Source: Psettodes erumei (Eukaryota > Chordata > Actinopteri > Pleuronectiformes > Psettodidae). From it: 64,000 nucleotides of DNA. Under the pieces are notes generated by a model. That model worked only from the letters and a program-made list of their open reading frames with translations. It had not been told where the DNA came from and did not search any database. Both the position numbers and the translations under genes were made by a program. Position 1 is the first letter of the stretch; each line of letters opens with the position of its first letter. This document shows positions 23,241 to 35,204 of the stretch, piece by piece. The stretch covers positions 248,001 through 312,000 of the forward strand of contig JAFBJZ010000647.1 of NCBI GenBank assembly GCA_016785225.1, in the 5' to 3' direction.

Positions 23241-23432
23241 TTTAGATGGTTTGAGTGATTGAATTAAATCAATAACTTTTGTCTGAGTAATATTTGTAAT
23301 GGTAAAGGACTGCGTTGTAGACAGTGCAGACAGAGTATTCCCTCCTTTGTATCACTGTAAACTTATCAGAGATTTCTGACACAGACTCAATCAAGTAGTT
23401 GTTAAAAGCATCAGCCATCACTTGAGGTTCCG

Positions 23433-23962
23433 TCAGGACATTCCTATGAGCATATTGTATGACTTCAAGATCCTTTCTTGCCTATTAGTAAAAGCTAGAT
23501 CAATGTGGGTAACGGTGAAATTTGTAATTCTCGTAGGGCCATTAATTACCTGACTCATAGCCATATCATCCGTAACCTTTTTCAATTTTTTCCTAACTTT
23601 GTTAACTTCCCAATTAACATTTAAGTCACCCATTATTATCACCTCTTTTGCAAGATTGAGTTTTTGAATAAAATTTCCATCTTTTCAAAAACATCCACAT
23701 TTGATGAAGGAGGCCTATAAATAACTACAAGAATAAAAGACGTTTGCTGTGACAAGGAAACAGTTAGTCCAAGAAATTCTAATCCATTCTCATCTGTAAC
23801 ATGTATCTTATTACAATTAAAAGTGTCTTTGGCATAAATCATAACACCTCCTCCCTTGCAACCCTGTCTGTCATCCATCATCCAGGGCTGTCTTGAGGCA
23901 GGAGGTGTCTCAGGCAACTGATAACGCATGATGTTAAAAAAAATGTTAGAAGCTTGAGGCAT
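23433..23962 (-). pseudogene. LINE apurinic-like endonuclease domain (partial)
   Basis: Two frames carry the domain. 23639-23962 has GVMIYAKDTFNCNKI and LVVIYRPPSSNVDVF. 23433-23642 has IIMGDLNVNWEVNKV and THIDLAFTN. The N-terminus of the endonuclease is missing at the 5' truncation near 23962. This enzyme normally nicks target DNA to prime reverse transcription. Confidence 0.7.
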
Positions 23963-24060
23963 CAGGCCCTGTCATAATACACACTGTCTGCTTAACAGAC
24001 ATTTTGTTTAGTGTACTGTAAATGTTTTGTACACATAAATTGTGGTATAAAGAAATATAC

Positions 24061-25530
24061 CTCGTTGCCTGAAGAAGGTGAGCAGGACAGTGTGTCCGGA
24101 ACCACCCAGGACTGTGTGGCTGGTGGAGATGCCGGAGTTATCTAAGAACACATAAAACCAATGAAACTTAAGGCATGAAGTGAAAGTCGCTTTACCATAT
24201 CCATCTGTCAGCTATGGACTGTTTAAAGTTGAAGCCAGCATCTGTCAGACATTTTTTTTGTCAGAGTTCTTTTTAGTTGTATTTAGTTGCTATTTGTATC
24301 ATAAGTGCAAAGTACTTTAAGTTGTTAAATAGCCAAATATGTTCTCATTCAAAGGCCCTGAAAAACATCTTTAGCAGTCAGCTATTAGCAGTGAGCAGTA
24401 CTGTCCAACACAAACTACAATCACATGCTTGGCTAAGCTCAGTTCACTTGTTGCCATACACTAAACTCCTCCATACTTAAAGTAATAAATGACTCCTCTT
24501 ATGGAGGAGGGCATACGTCTTACCTCCACGGACGGCTCCAGCGGTGCATCAGAAGAAGTTGCACCCAAAGCCACTGGTGGAGCACTGGCAGTTGTTGGCT
24601 GTGCACACACCGTAGTTCGTGGTGGTGCATCAACCTAAAAGCACAAGAAAACAAATGATGTCCCTGAATAAATTTCAAATGATTTCACAGCAAGTAACCA
24701 CAAAGTACGCTCAAAGAAATATCAAAAATGTCCAATAAGCAATTCCAAAAACCTGAAATAATACATTAGGAAGATTACAAACCTGACGCTTTGCCAGTCT
24801 CCTCTTTGGGGCAACAACCTTCTGACGACGTTCCCTCTTTGACTTCTGATGTGAGAAAAACAACAGTTTCTATGTCACCACGTTTTTCCCATTGATCATT
24901 TCACATAATAATATATTCACACACTGTATGACTATAGAGACAACTTTGAATGCTTTATAAAAATAATAGTAACGATTGTAAATGAAAGGATACACAATAA
25001 ATGAAGCACATTACCTGTGGAACAGCTGGAGAGGCTGGGCCATCAAGATGCGATGGAACAACCTTATCCATCGCATCCAGAATGGCACTGCTGAACCTGA
25101 CAGGATTGACTGGGATGGGGTTAGGCTCTGCCAAGACTGACTTTTGCTGCCCCTGAGAAAGAAATGCAGAAAGAAAAATTGTGATTCTTAAGCTTGGGAA
25201 TGGCAAACAACACACAAAATCACAGACAAAATTCTGCTAGCATTTGTTGAATTACACAATTATTAGCCCTTAGGGGCTGTCACACAGTTACAGTGTGCAA
25301 CTCATTACCTTCCTGCCTTGCTCAACAACTGCCCACTCAAAGGGATTTGGTGAGACTTTGGCCCTGGCTTCTCCCTTCACAACCACCTTGGGGGAGAATC
25401 GCCTGACAGGGGGTGATGAGGATGGAGGAGAGACCTTTGTGGCCGCTGCTGTGGTCTGCAGGTGGTTGTAAGCAGCCGACCAGATACAGTTAGCGAGGAT
25501 CTCCATCCCCTCACGGTCACTGAGGTGCAC
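24061..25530 (-). CDS. Unrecognised multi-exon gene, five phase-0 exons (partial)
   Basis: Five exons with canonical AG/GT borders, all phase 0, join into one open frame of 206 codons: 25309-25530 (74 codons), 25015-25152 (46), 24783-24845 (21), 24524-24634 (37) and 24061-24141 (27, plus a continuing donor GTATAT). The first contains LSDREGMEILANCIWSAAYN. The second starts GQQKSVLAEPNPIPVNP. The third is very basic (KSKRERRQKVVAPKRR), a possible nuclear localisation signal. The fourth and fifth are rich in Pro, Ser and Thr. I recognise no family. The gene must continue downstream past the LINE at 23962, which probably sits in its next intron, and upstream through a further donor at 25594. It is head to head with vcpip1. 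Confidence 0.6.
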
Positions 25531-25593
25531 CTGTGAGAACAAATAATCAAACTTCAAATCTCAACATATATGTGCAAGCCTGAAGACACTTAC

Positions 25594-25605
25594 CCCATCT
25601 CTCGT
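25594..25605 (-). other. End of an upstream exon of the unrecognised gene
   Basis: CGAGAGATGGG is followed on the minus strand by GTAAGTG, a strong donor (25587-25593). It lies 64 bp before the acceptor of the 74-codon exon. Its 5' part is cut off by, or runs into, the palindrome that begins at 25606. Confidence 0.4.
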
Positions 25606-26230
25606 TGTTCTGAAATTTTTCCTACCTGAAATATTTTCCTACCTGAGTGCACCGCGCATGCGTACTACGGCCAGATCCGTGTTCTGAAATTTCTTCCTAC
25701 CCGTAGCGGAAATTTATAGCCATATCTGATATTTGGTCCTACCTTGTGAAAACTACTACCAACACGCATATCTTTTTACCTCTGTGTTCAGCGTGGTAGC
25801 AAATTATTATAGACATCAGACCCCCATAAATACCTGCTACCCTCCGTTTTCGGGGTGGTAGCACATTATTATAGACATCAGACCCCCATAAATACCTAGC
25901 ACATTATTATAGACAGACCCCCAAAGCTACCCTCCCGGGGTGGTAACATTATTATAGAGGTTTTGGGGGGTCTGATGTCTATAATAATTTGCTACCACGC
26001 TGGTATTTATGGGGTCTGATGTCTATAATAATTTGCTACCACGCTGAACACAGAGGTAAAAAGATATGCGTGTTGGTAGTAGTTTTCACAAGGTAGGACC
26101 AAATATCAGATATGGCTATAAATTTCCGCTACGGGTAGGAAGAAATTTCAGAACACGGATCTGGCCGTAGTACGCATGCGCGGTGCACTCGGGTAGGAAA
26201 ATATTTCAGGTAGGAAAAAATTTCAGAACA
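25606..26230. mobile_element. 625-bp near-perfect palindromic (foldback/MITE-like) element
   Basis: The termini are TGTTCTGAAAT at 25606 and its inverse ATTTCAGAACA ending at 26230. The arms, about 230 bp each, match almost base for base; I see one substitution and one or two 1-bp length differences. The centre (about 25843-25990) holds shorter copies of a unit containing TTATTATAGACATCAGACCCCC. The terminal sequence is repeated inside each arm (GTTCTGAAATTTCTTCCTACCC). It has no coding capacity. I could not identify a clear target duplication or the superfamily. Confidence 0.8.
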
Positions 26231-26901
26231 TTCTTCTGGTTCTCATATTTGTCTGATTTAATTCGCATGCAAATGATCATTAAATCGACATATTTCTGAA
26301 TGGAGTTCGGCGACCGCAGCTTTCTCTAAAAGTCCAGACTTAAGGACGGTAACGTATTTATAAAAAAACCCCAAAAACAACAGCAACAAAAAAAATCCAA
26401 CAAGATTGTTGTTGGTTCTCTTGTTGGCGACCCCTGCTCAATAATCTATATGTATTGTTATTTATTTAGTTGTCGTTAACTAGTATGCTAGCAGTTAAAA
26501 TAGCCATTAAAATCGTGTCATCAATATCCTTGATTTCAATTTCAGCCCAGAATCATCGTAAACACACTGAACCACAATCATAGCCAAACACAGCCAAAAA
26601 AATTTTAAAATCCATTTCCGGGCCAAATTCACAACGTTTACTGCGTCCATTCTGCCCAATCTGCCGTGATTCTGCCTTATTGACTTCCTGACACAACAAA
26701 ACGTCACTGCCGCGTGTTGTATTCTGGTAAATGTAGTCAATTAAACTTTGATCTTGCCAAATTAAATCGTTTTTACAATTCATACGGATTATGGTAAATA
26801 CGTTTTTTAATGTCAGTGCTGTATAATAGCGACACAAAGAAGCGAAAATGCCGCCATTCAAACTACTTTGACTAAACATTCAAACGAAGTTACGTAGCAG
26901 A

Positions 26902-26920
26902 ACTACAACTCCCACAATTT
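26902..26920 (+). promoter_or_regulatory. ZNF143/STAF (SBS)-like promoter site
   Basis: ACTACAACTCCCACAATTT closely matches the long ZNF143 motif (ACTACAAYTCCCAGMATGC) found just upstream of many vertebrate start sites. It lies about 195 bp before the vcpip1 ATG, in the interval between two divergent genes, so it may serve both. Confidence 0.6.
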
Positions 26921-27067
26921 GGCGTCACTGCGTTTCACGTTTAGCAACGGCCAGTCGCTAACGAAAAAAACCCCAGCCGCTTCCGTGTTGTTCTTGTGTT
27001 ATTTTGGTAAAAATTGTTGTTCTCGGGGTCCGGGCTCGTCTGACGGCTCCCTTGGATTGTGAATATC

Positions 27068-27079
27068 ATGGTTTTGTGA
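27068..27079 (+). promoter_or_regulatory. Three-codon upstream ORF in the vcpip1 leader
   Basis: ATG GTT TTG TGA ends 36 bp before the vcpip1 start codon. If the transcript start lies upstream, it could dampen translation. Its use is inferred, not shown. Confidence 0.3.
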
Positions 27080-27115
27080 AGCTGACAGACAATTCAGCTT
27101 TCTTTCCCACCCGAA

Positions 27116-30100
27116 ATGTCGCTGCTGCAGAGCTCAAGGAAAAAAGACAAGCGTATTTTGTCTGGTACCTGCCCAGACCCGAAATGTCAGGCGAGGCTGT
27201 TCTTCCCCGCACACGGCTCCGTTAGCATCGAGTGCACCGAGTGCGGTCAGCGCCACGAGCAGAAGAACCTGCTACATGTCGAAGAAGTGACGGATCCGGA
27301 TGTCGTGCTTCACAATTTGCTCAGAAACGCCCTGCTCGGCGTCACTGGGGCCCCAAAGAAAGGAACCGAGCTGGTCAAGGTAATGGGGCTTTCTAATTAC
27401 CACTGCAAGCTCTTGTCCCCGGTCCTCACCAGGTACGGCATGGACAAACAAACCGGCAAAGCGAAACTGCTGAGGGAAATGAACCAAGGGGAGATGTTCG
27501 ACTGCTCGCTCCTGGGAGACAGAGCTTTCCTGATTGAGTCCGATCATGTGTCCACCGTGGGCTATGGCAAGGACAGGTCAGGCAGCCTCATATACCTCCA
27601 TGACACCCTGGAAGAAGTAAAGAAAGCTAACGGTAACAGAGAGTGTCTCATTCCGGTCCACGTAGATGGAGACGGGCACTGCCTGGTCCATGCTGTGTCC
27701 AGAGCGCTGGTGGGCAGAGAACTTTTCTGGCATGCCCTGAGAGAAAACCTTAAACAGAACTTCAAGCAGAACCTGGACCGCTACAAGGCCCTGTTTCAGG
27801 ATTTTATTGATGCTGCAGAGTGGGAGGACATCATCAATGAGTGTGACCCCCTGTTCATCCCACCTGAAGGTGTGCCACTCGGTCTACGCAATATCCACAT
27901 ATTTGGTTTAGCCAACGTTCTTCACCGACCCATAATTTTGCTGGACTCCCTGAGTGGGATGAGGAGCTCTGGGGATTACTCAGCCACCTTCCTGCCTGGG
28001 CTGGTGCCCGAGGAGCAGTGCCGAGGAAAAGATGGGAAGCTCAATAAACCCATCTGCATTGCTTGGAGCAGCTCCGGCAGAAACCACTACATCCCTCTGG
28101 TGGGAATCAAGAACACGGTGCTGCCCAAGCTGCCGGCACGCCTGATGCCGAAGGCCTGGGGCGTCCCTCAGGAACTCATCAGGAAGTACATCAAGTTGGA
28201 ATCAGACGGTAGCTGCGTGATTGGTGGCGACCGCAGCTTGCAAGATAAATATCTGATGAGGCTGGTCAATGCTATGGAGGAGGTATTCATGGAGAAGCAC
28301 AGCATCCACCCGTCGCTTGTGGCTGACGTGCACCAGTACGTCTACAGGCGGACCGGTGTGATTGGCATCCAGCCCGAGGAGGTGACTGAGGCAGCGAAGA
28401 AGTCAGTGATGGAGAACCGGCTGCACCGCTGCCTGATCTGTGGTGCCCTCTCTGAGCTCCACGTCCCGCAGGAGTGGCTGGTTCCTGGTGGGAAGCTCTA
28501 CAATTTGGCCAAATCCACACACGGCCAGCTGCGGCCGGACAAGAACTACAGCTTCCCCCTCAACAATGTGGTCTGCTCTTATGACCCCCAGAGAGATGTC
28601 CTTGTCCCAGATTACAAACTGAGCTCCCTCAACACCTGCAACTGGTGTCATGGCACGTCAGTCCGCCACATCTGTGGCAACGGGTCGGTGGTTTACCTGG
28701 ACGGGGACAGAACCAACACTCGCTCTCAAGGGGGGAAGTGTGGATGTGGCTTCAAGCATTATTGGGAGGGAAAGGAATATGACAACCTCCCCGAGGCCTT
28801 CCCCATCACACTGGAGTGGGGGGGGCGAGTGGTGCGAGAGTCTGTGTATTGGTTCCAGTATGAGACTGACACAGCATTGAACAGCAATGTGTATGACGTG
28901 GCTATGAAACTGGTCACCAAACACTTCCCAGGAGAGTTTGGCAGTGAGATCCTGGTGCAGAAAGTGGTCAATACCATCCTCCATCACACGGCCAAGAAGA
29001 ACCCGGACGAGTATAACCCAGTAACCATCGATGGGGCCCATGTTGAGCGTCTGACTGACACTACTGAGACTCAGCAGGTGGCAGACCCCAAGCCGCCCTC
29101 TAAGATCATCTTAACGGGTCAAAAAACAAAGACGCTTCATAAAGAGGAGTTGACAATGAGCCGAGCAGAGCGCAGCATCCAGCAGAGCATCAGCGAGCAG
29201 GCCTTCATCACTCAGAAGCGACGGACTGACAAGCTGAAGCAGGAGCAGAAAGGCCACGGCCGGACATCTTCCCCTGGAGGGTCTCCAGAAACCTCCTCTT
29301 CAGCTCCGGCCACACCCACAAAATCCTCTTCCCCCTCCTCATCATATAAGGAGAAGAAGATCCGTGTGACCACCAGTGATGGCAGGCAGGCCATGCTGAC
29401 CCTGCAGGCCCACACCACCTTCTCAGAGCTGCAGAGGAGCATTGCCAACCAGTTTGGCGTGCCACCGGTGCAGCAGTGTATCCGTTACAGCTTCCCACCC
29501 AAAGAGCTGGCCCCCCCAAAGGACGGCGAGGAGAACGAGCCTGTGGCCTTGCAGCATGGTGACAGGGTGACGGTGGAAATACTGAGGGGCCCCGAGGAGA
29601 GCCCCCCAACTACCATCCCTCAAGCCTCCAGCTCACACTCAGCCTTGCACTCGACGAAGAGCGAGGGCACCATGATGTCCAGCCGGATGAGCAGCAGGGA
29701 ACTCCAGGACAGCATCGACCTTGAGATGTCCTCCCTCTGTCTGCTAGCAACCTTGATGGGTAAGGATACAGACAAGTGTGGCATGTCGGTCGGCTCCCCC
29801 TGAGGGGCCCCCCTCAAGGTCCCGACAGCTTCCTAATGAAACTTCTTTTACAGAAACCTGAGATAAGCTGATTCATAGAATCCATCAATTAAACAATTTC
29901 AGACAATTTGTAAAGCTTGATTGAGAAAAATATTTCTGCAAAGTTTAAATTTCCCAGCTAATATTAACCAGCTTACTAATATCTGCAAGAGGTGGTGTCC
30001 TGGATCACCTGCAGTAAATTTGGTGGTTCACTGACAGAAGTCACGTCACAGCTGACGACAACTGTTCCATCACTGGGCTGCATATGGTCTGCAGCATATT

Positions 30101-33100
30101 GCTGTTTGTTGAAGGTAGAAATGTAGCTCAGTTGAAGTTAATATGAGATTTTGGCAGATTGAGCTCATCAAATCAACTTCAGTCCAGTTCAGTTCAGTTT
30201 ATTTGTGAAGTGCCAATTCACAGCATAGATTATCCCAAGGCAGTTTACAGAATAAGGTCAGGACCGGGCAGTATGAAAGAGAGAAACCCAACCATTCCCA
30301 TGATGAGCAAGAACTTGGCAGCAGTGTAGTGGAAGAAACCTCCGACAGAACCGGGATCAGGTGGGGCTGCCATATGCCTCAACAGCTTGGGTTGAGAGGA
30401 GAGCGAGACTTGGAACATCTCTATATACTGATATCTTCCAAAGTTATTGTTCTTTCACTGCAGCTCAGTAAACAGACACAGATAGACACGCTAAAGAGAC
30501 TCTTCTCGATTTGTCCAGTAGTTTTAGACTAAGTTTACGAGGACTGTGGATTTAGGCATTAGGCAGCTGACATTTGATGGCCAGTGTGAACAGGAGGAAT
30601 GATCACAGTTTGTGAAACTAGCGTCAGCGTTCATAAGAGCACCTGACTGCTGTTTGGAGGCAGACCTGAGTGATCCTGTACCCTTCCTTTAAGGGGAATG
30701 TACAACTTGTTACGACAGTTTGCAGTTCATTTTCCAACATTCCATCATCTTGTGTCACAATGCTGTTTTGCTCCGCTCACACATTCTGGTCCAGATATGC
30801 TATGGCACACATGCAATCACAGCAGGCAGGTGAATAAAAACCTGCCGGTACAGAGTAAACCGAGCGGCTCACATGGAGCAGGTGATGGCCATCATGGTGT
30901 TTGTGTCTGAGCTGCGTCCCTGAATGCTACCAGAAAAAGTTTGTGTGTTCTTTGAATGTGTCGACTCAGACATCTCACCTGCCAACGGGGTCAAAGGTCG
31001 TGGCTGCATTCAAATAAACAGATCAGCAGGCCAAATGGCAGCGTGACAGAGTGCGTCTGTCAATATTCAGGAAGGTTTCGTCTGCACTCTGAACGCTCTA
31101 CAGGCCTGACGCTGCATTTCCTGTGAGCCATTGCTCAAATTCAGTAAGCCTCTTGTCCAAGACAAAACAAACTAAACATCCACTTATCAGTCTGTGTTCA
31201 GCAACATGTGATGTGTGACTTACCTTACTTTGCTATCTGCTGACTTTAAAGTGCCTGTGACATACAGTACATCGGAACAGAAGAAACATGCACGTGTAAT
31301 CAGATAATGAATCATCACAATCTTCATGGTCTTCCAATAATAATTTTATTGATTATTATTTGTTAAAATAAACAATCAACACATTGTTTGGGGCTAAAAC
31401 AATAAGTCAATTAGTTGATTGATTAATTAGTCCTTGAAAAAGAAAAGCAGTGGCCATTTTTGATGATGAACAGGTGGTTTTAGTCAATTTTCAAGCAAAG
31501 ACACCCCACAGGTGCTGATTTCAGCTCCTCAGTTGTGAGGCTTTGCTGCTCTCTTTGTCACACACACTAGTAAAGTGACTCTCTTTAGGCTGGACTAGCT
31601 CAGCATTAAGACTGGAGACAAGGAGTGACAGCTAACCTGCCTCTTTGCAATGGTAACAGCCTCCAGCCACCAGCACCTGCAGGCAGTGGAGACTGCTGCA
31701 GCTTCACAGTTCTGAAAATATTTTAAATTGAGGCTAAAAGTACTAATTGTTATCGTTTGATCTGACGGTTATTTATTTCTCCTTTTCTCTGGAACATACC
31801 TGTTGTTATTCTGTAATTTCCCAAGGAGTCTAGTCTTGTCCAACAAACATGTCCAGAACCCAAAGACACTCAGTTTACCACATATGACAAAGAAGCAGCA
31901 AATTCTCACATTTAAGAAGCTGGATTCAGCAGATTTTTGGCATTTTTTTTAACAATGCATCAATAGCTATAGAATAGACTTTCATCAAACTGTGTTTTAT
32001 AAACGGTGTCCATTAGAACACACAGAGAAACTTTGACCCACTTTGGCTCCAGGAAAGGCAAGCTTGCTATATCTGTCCAGCACATCATTTAAAATGCAGA
32101 GGCAATTGAGAGTGATCGCACAAATGAACAGAAGCATCAGAATGACATTAAAACCAATAAGAAATCAAAGACATTAAGACAGAAGAAATTATTTAAAAAG
32201 ATTAACAGTTGACCAGCAGTAACTGTAGAGTAGTAAGTTTCAACAAAGGAAATGAGAGGAAGGAGAGGAAGAGAGGAGAGGAAGCAAACAGTCAAAGGTA
32301 CAGCTGAGCTTTTAATGTTCATGGGAAAGAGCTCTAACATGGGCAGGAGGTTTGTTCCATTTTTGTGCAGCAGCACTGCACTTATTGTGTTCAGCTCGAT
32401 TTGCATTGACTGTTGGCCCCATATTATGAGTGATTTATAACTAGATGCAGCACTACTCAAAGTGATTCTGATTCTGATTCAAAGCTGGTGTAAAGATTTA
32501 AGCGCTGAAGTGATGAGTTTGCCTGGTTCTTTAACCAAATGTTTACCTGCCTTTTGTGTTAAAGTACAGATAAGAGACCATTACAAAAGTCCAACTTGCT
32601 GGAGATGGAACCTTGTCTGGCCATGAGACTGCTAAATCTGTCTTTTTGTGTGAGATGGTGATTTAGTAGTTTTTTTCCAATGTGGCTGTTTAAGCTCAGA
32701 TCTGAATCAATCAAGACCCCAAGAGTTCTAGTTTGGGCTTTTGTCTTTTTGACTCTGGAATCAAATTAGAGAATGAATTAATCTTCATTCTTTAATTAAA
32801 GTGCAGTGACATCAGTAACGTTTAGGCTTTTACAAGTTAAATGATCGAAGAGTGAATCATTAGATTTCCTGACAAAGATGTAGCTTCCGTAAAAAGACAA
32901 ATTGTGTAAAATGTAAAAGTGTGCAAAAGTAAATACACATAGCTTATGTGTCTGAAAAATGAAGCCATAGAAGTGGCTTAGACTTGTATTCTATTAAATG
33001 ACTATTGGGAGAGACTCCTGTGGTTGTTTGTATGTATGAGAAAATGATTCTACTTCTCACTGGATTTATGACTTCAGTGAACATTTTCATACTGAGTTTA

Positions 33101-35204
33101 TGGTCTCAATCACTAGTTTCAACTCTTTTTCAATACAACGTGATGTTCATTTCTTAATCATGGTCCTGTTTACAATAATAAAGGATGATTAAGCAGGGGA
33201 TGTTTCAGGGCATGATTGTGGTGTGATTGTCAGATAGTATAGTAACCTGCCGATCACATTTCCATCATGCAGCATTCTCAGTGGTCAAATCCACCCCTCA
33301 CTCACCTCTAGCTCCACCGAGTTGTCCAAATATGGTAATGTCCAGTTTAAAAAAACTAACATGGCTGTGAACAAATTGCCAAACTCAAGGCTTCAAAACA
33401 GCTACTCACAAACCACTGGGTGACTTCATGGAGCTACGTCCATTTTTGATGGATGTGATGTTTGAGAAAGGAGCAGTTTAGTGAAAGCTGTCAACATTTG
33501 TAGACTGAAATGTCTTTACCTCTAACTTGATGAGAACTGGTGCACTGCTGCTGTTATATTTTCCGTTGTCCTGCCAGATTTCAGTGCAAACAACATCCAA
33601 TTAAGATTTTACCAATCCAAACAAAAGAAATAAACATTTGTAATTGCAACATTTTTCTGGGAGAAGTGCTGCATTATCTGTCAGAAGTGCAAGGGTGCCG
33701 GTATTTTTGACCATGCTGGTTTGATTTGATTTGAAAACTAATTGAAAGTCAGCTGTGACTTGTGTTTCTACTGTTAAAACTACACAAGGAGTCTGTGCAT
33801 GCAGCCTGCTGGCACAGACTTCATGCAACCTTGCTAACCTGTAAAGTGTTTCTCTTGGTTCCAGGTGAGGACGTTTGGTCATATGCCAAGAAGCTGCCGC
33901 ACCTATTCCAGCAGGGTGGTGTCTTCTACAACATAGTTAAGAAAGACATGGGTACGTTTGTTCTCACAGGGATTGAATACAGGAGTAAGCAATTATCTGC
34001 TGCCTCATGCAGAGGTTTTTTACTTTACTTCATCTTACTTACAGTTAGATAATGGGATTTTTTTTTTCTTAATCCTTGATGTTAACTTATTAAAACTCAA
34101 AGCATCCTCTAAAACAGCATTGTTTGCAAACAGTCTCCTAAACCCTGAGGGTTTTCTGAAATGGTCAGGTCAGGGTCAGGGTTCACTAGCATATGAGGCA
34201 GAGAGAAACATGAAGCTTAAGACTTTTTCATTTATTGTAAATCATTGCCTTGGAAACAACAAGCACATTTATCACCATTTTCAAATCAGTTCAATTGTTT
34301 TCAGTTGTATTATATTTAGTTATACTCATCATTTGCATAATTTTAGATGACATACAGAGAGAAATATTATTTCTGATTTTGTGTCTTGACCAGTCCATGA
34401 TCTTCTCTGTCAGGCCTGATGGACGGGAAACACTGCATGCTGCCTCACCTGACGGGGAAGACGTTTGTTTATAATGCAGCAGAAGAGCGTCTGGAGCTCT
34501 GCGTAGACACTGCCGGTCACTTCCCTGTAAGCCCCGATGTGGAGGAGCTGGTGAAGGAGGCACTGGTGCAGCTGCGCTCAGAGGCGGCTACCAGGGGCAG
34601 CAGAGAGGGGAGTCCGTCGCATGGTGTACTGCGGCTGGGCAGCGGCGGGGTCGTCCGTAAGAAGGAGCATCTGCAGAGTGTTACTGCCTTCCAGGGCAAA
34701 GGTCACTCTCTGGGCAGTGTGGGTGGCTCATCCCCTCCAGAACATCGGCCTATCACGCGTCAGCACAGCAGTGGCGTGGACTTGAGCGCCAGCGTGTCCA
34801 GAGGCCCCCCGGACCTGTCGGACATCCCAGAGGATGCCACCAGGGAGCTGGTCCGCATGGCACCTGGCTTTGTCACCATGAAGGACAGTCGTGGTCTGGA
34901 CCCAGGCTTGATGGAGCAGCAACGGAGGAAGCTGCAGGAGATGGTCTGCTCCATCCAGGCGTCGATGGAGCGCCACCTGAGAGAGCAGCAGAGTGCCGCC
35001 GCAGGGGGCGGGGCCCTCCAGGAGCAAACAGGTGGAACTAAGTCTGGCACGGGCCAGCAAACATCTACAGCCAGCCGTGAGCATCCAGCTGCAACAGGCT
35101 CCTCTTTAGCTGACAAACCAGATGCCAAGGCAGAAGAACTGGAAGAGATGGAGAGCCAGGACGCCGGGCAGAGCAACACCACCGAACCCATGGATCACTC
35201 CTGA
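27116..35204 (+). CDS. vcpip1: vcpip1, valosin-containing protein p97/p47 complex-interacting protein 1 (VCIP135)
   Basis: Three exons join as 27116-29759, 33865-33951 and 34414-35204, with GT/AG introns, giving 1173 aa (human about 1222). The product is an OTU-family deubiquitinase that works with p97/p47 in Golgi and ER membrane reassembly after mitosis. Visible parts: an N-terminal zinc-ribbon-like set (C19, C24, C40, C43); the OTU core with DGDGHC (catalytic Cys at about 189) and the SSGRNHY histidine (about 324); a ubiquitin-like/UBX-type region at about 745-825 (KKIRVTTSDGRQ); and a C-terminal tail ending EPMDHS. The ATG at 27116 has a purine at -3 and is followed directly by the family-conserved region. 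The mammalian proline-rich N-terminal extension is absent. All exons are open and intact. Regulation probably involves the ZNF143-like site upstream. Confidence 0.95.
30185..30430 (+). repeat. Teleost dispersed repeat fragment in vcpip1 intron 1
   Basis: The sequence TTCAGTTTATTTGTGAAGTG, then AGGCAGTTTACAGAATAAGG, AGAAACCCAACCATTCCCAT and GAAGAAACCTCCGACAGAAC follows the order of blocks in a repeat common in fish genomes that runs from a 'TTTATTTATATAGCGCC'-like start to a 'CCTCCAGCAGAACC'-like block. Family name not certain. Confidence 0.6.
32330..32760. repeat. Probable LINE 3'-region fragment in vcpip1 intron 1
   Basis: Blocks such as CATGGGCAGGAGGTTTGTTC and AGAGACCATTACAAAAGTCC then AACTTGCTGGAGATGG resemble common teleost LINE 3'-end sequence. 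The copy is diverged and has no supported coding capacity. Confidence 0.4.
33952..34413 (+). other. vcpip1 intron 2
   Basis: 462 bp, GTACGT...TCAG. No feature is seen inside it. Confidence 0.85.

Larger units (their letters stand above)
21640..23962 (-). mobile_element. 5'-truncated non-LTR retrotransposon (CR1/L2/Rex-like LINE)
   Basis: On the minus strand an endonuclease part (23962 to 23433: CKGGGVMIYAKD, VVIYRPPSSN, then IIMGDLNVNWE) leads into a reverse transcriptase (23240 to 22539: GAVFFDLRKAFDTVNHSVLL, PQGSILGPLLFSLYINDLP, CLMYADDMVSLF) and a C-terminal tail (22397 to 21919). The YADD box is the polymerase active site. The 3' end is close to 21640-21660, with a short TAAAC-type repeat tail and no long poly(A), as in L2/CR1-type elements. 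Frames are broken in several places. Clade assignment is by resemblance only. Confidence 0.8.
29760..33864 (+). other. vcpip1 intron 1
   Basis: 4105 bp, GTAAGG...CCAG. It carries a teleost dispersed repeat at about 30185-30430 and LINE-like 3'-end sequence at about 32330-32760. No exon is otherwise supported in it. Confidence 0.85.

Noticed and set aside
26507..26879. 108-codon minus-strand frame beside the vcpip1 promoter
   Set aside because: No splice support, no recognisable domain and no clear link to the downstream phase-0 exons. It is more likely chance in promoter-proximal DNA.
27272..29817. Several minus-strand open frames of 60-133 codons under vcpip1 exon 1
   Set aside because: GC-rich antisense shadows of a conserved coding exon with no sign of independent coding.
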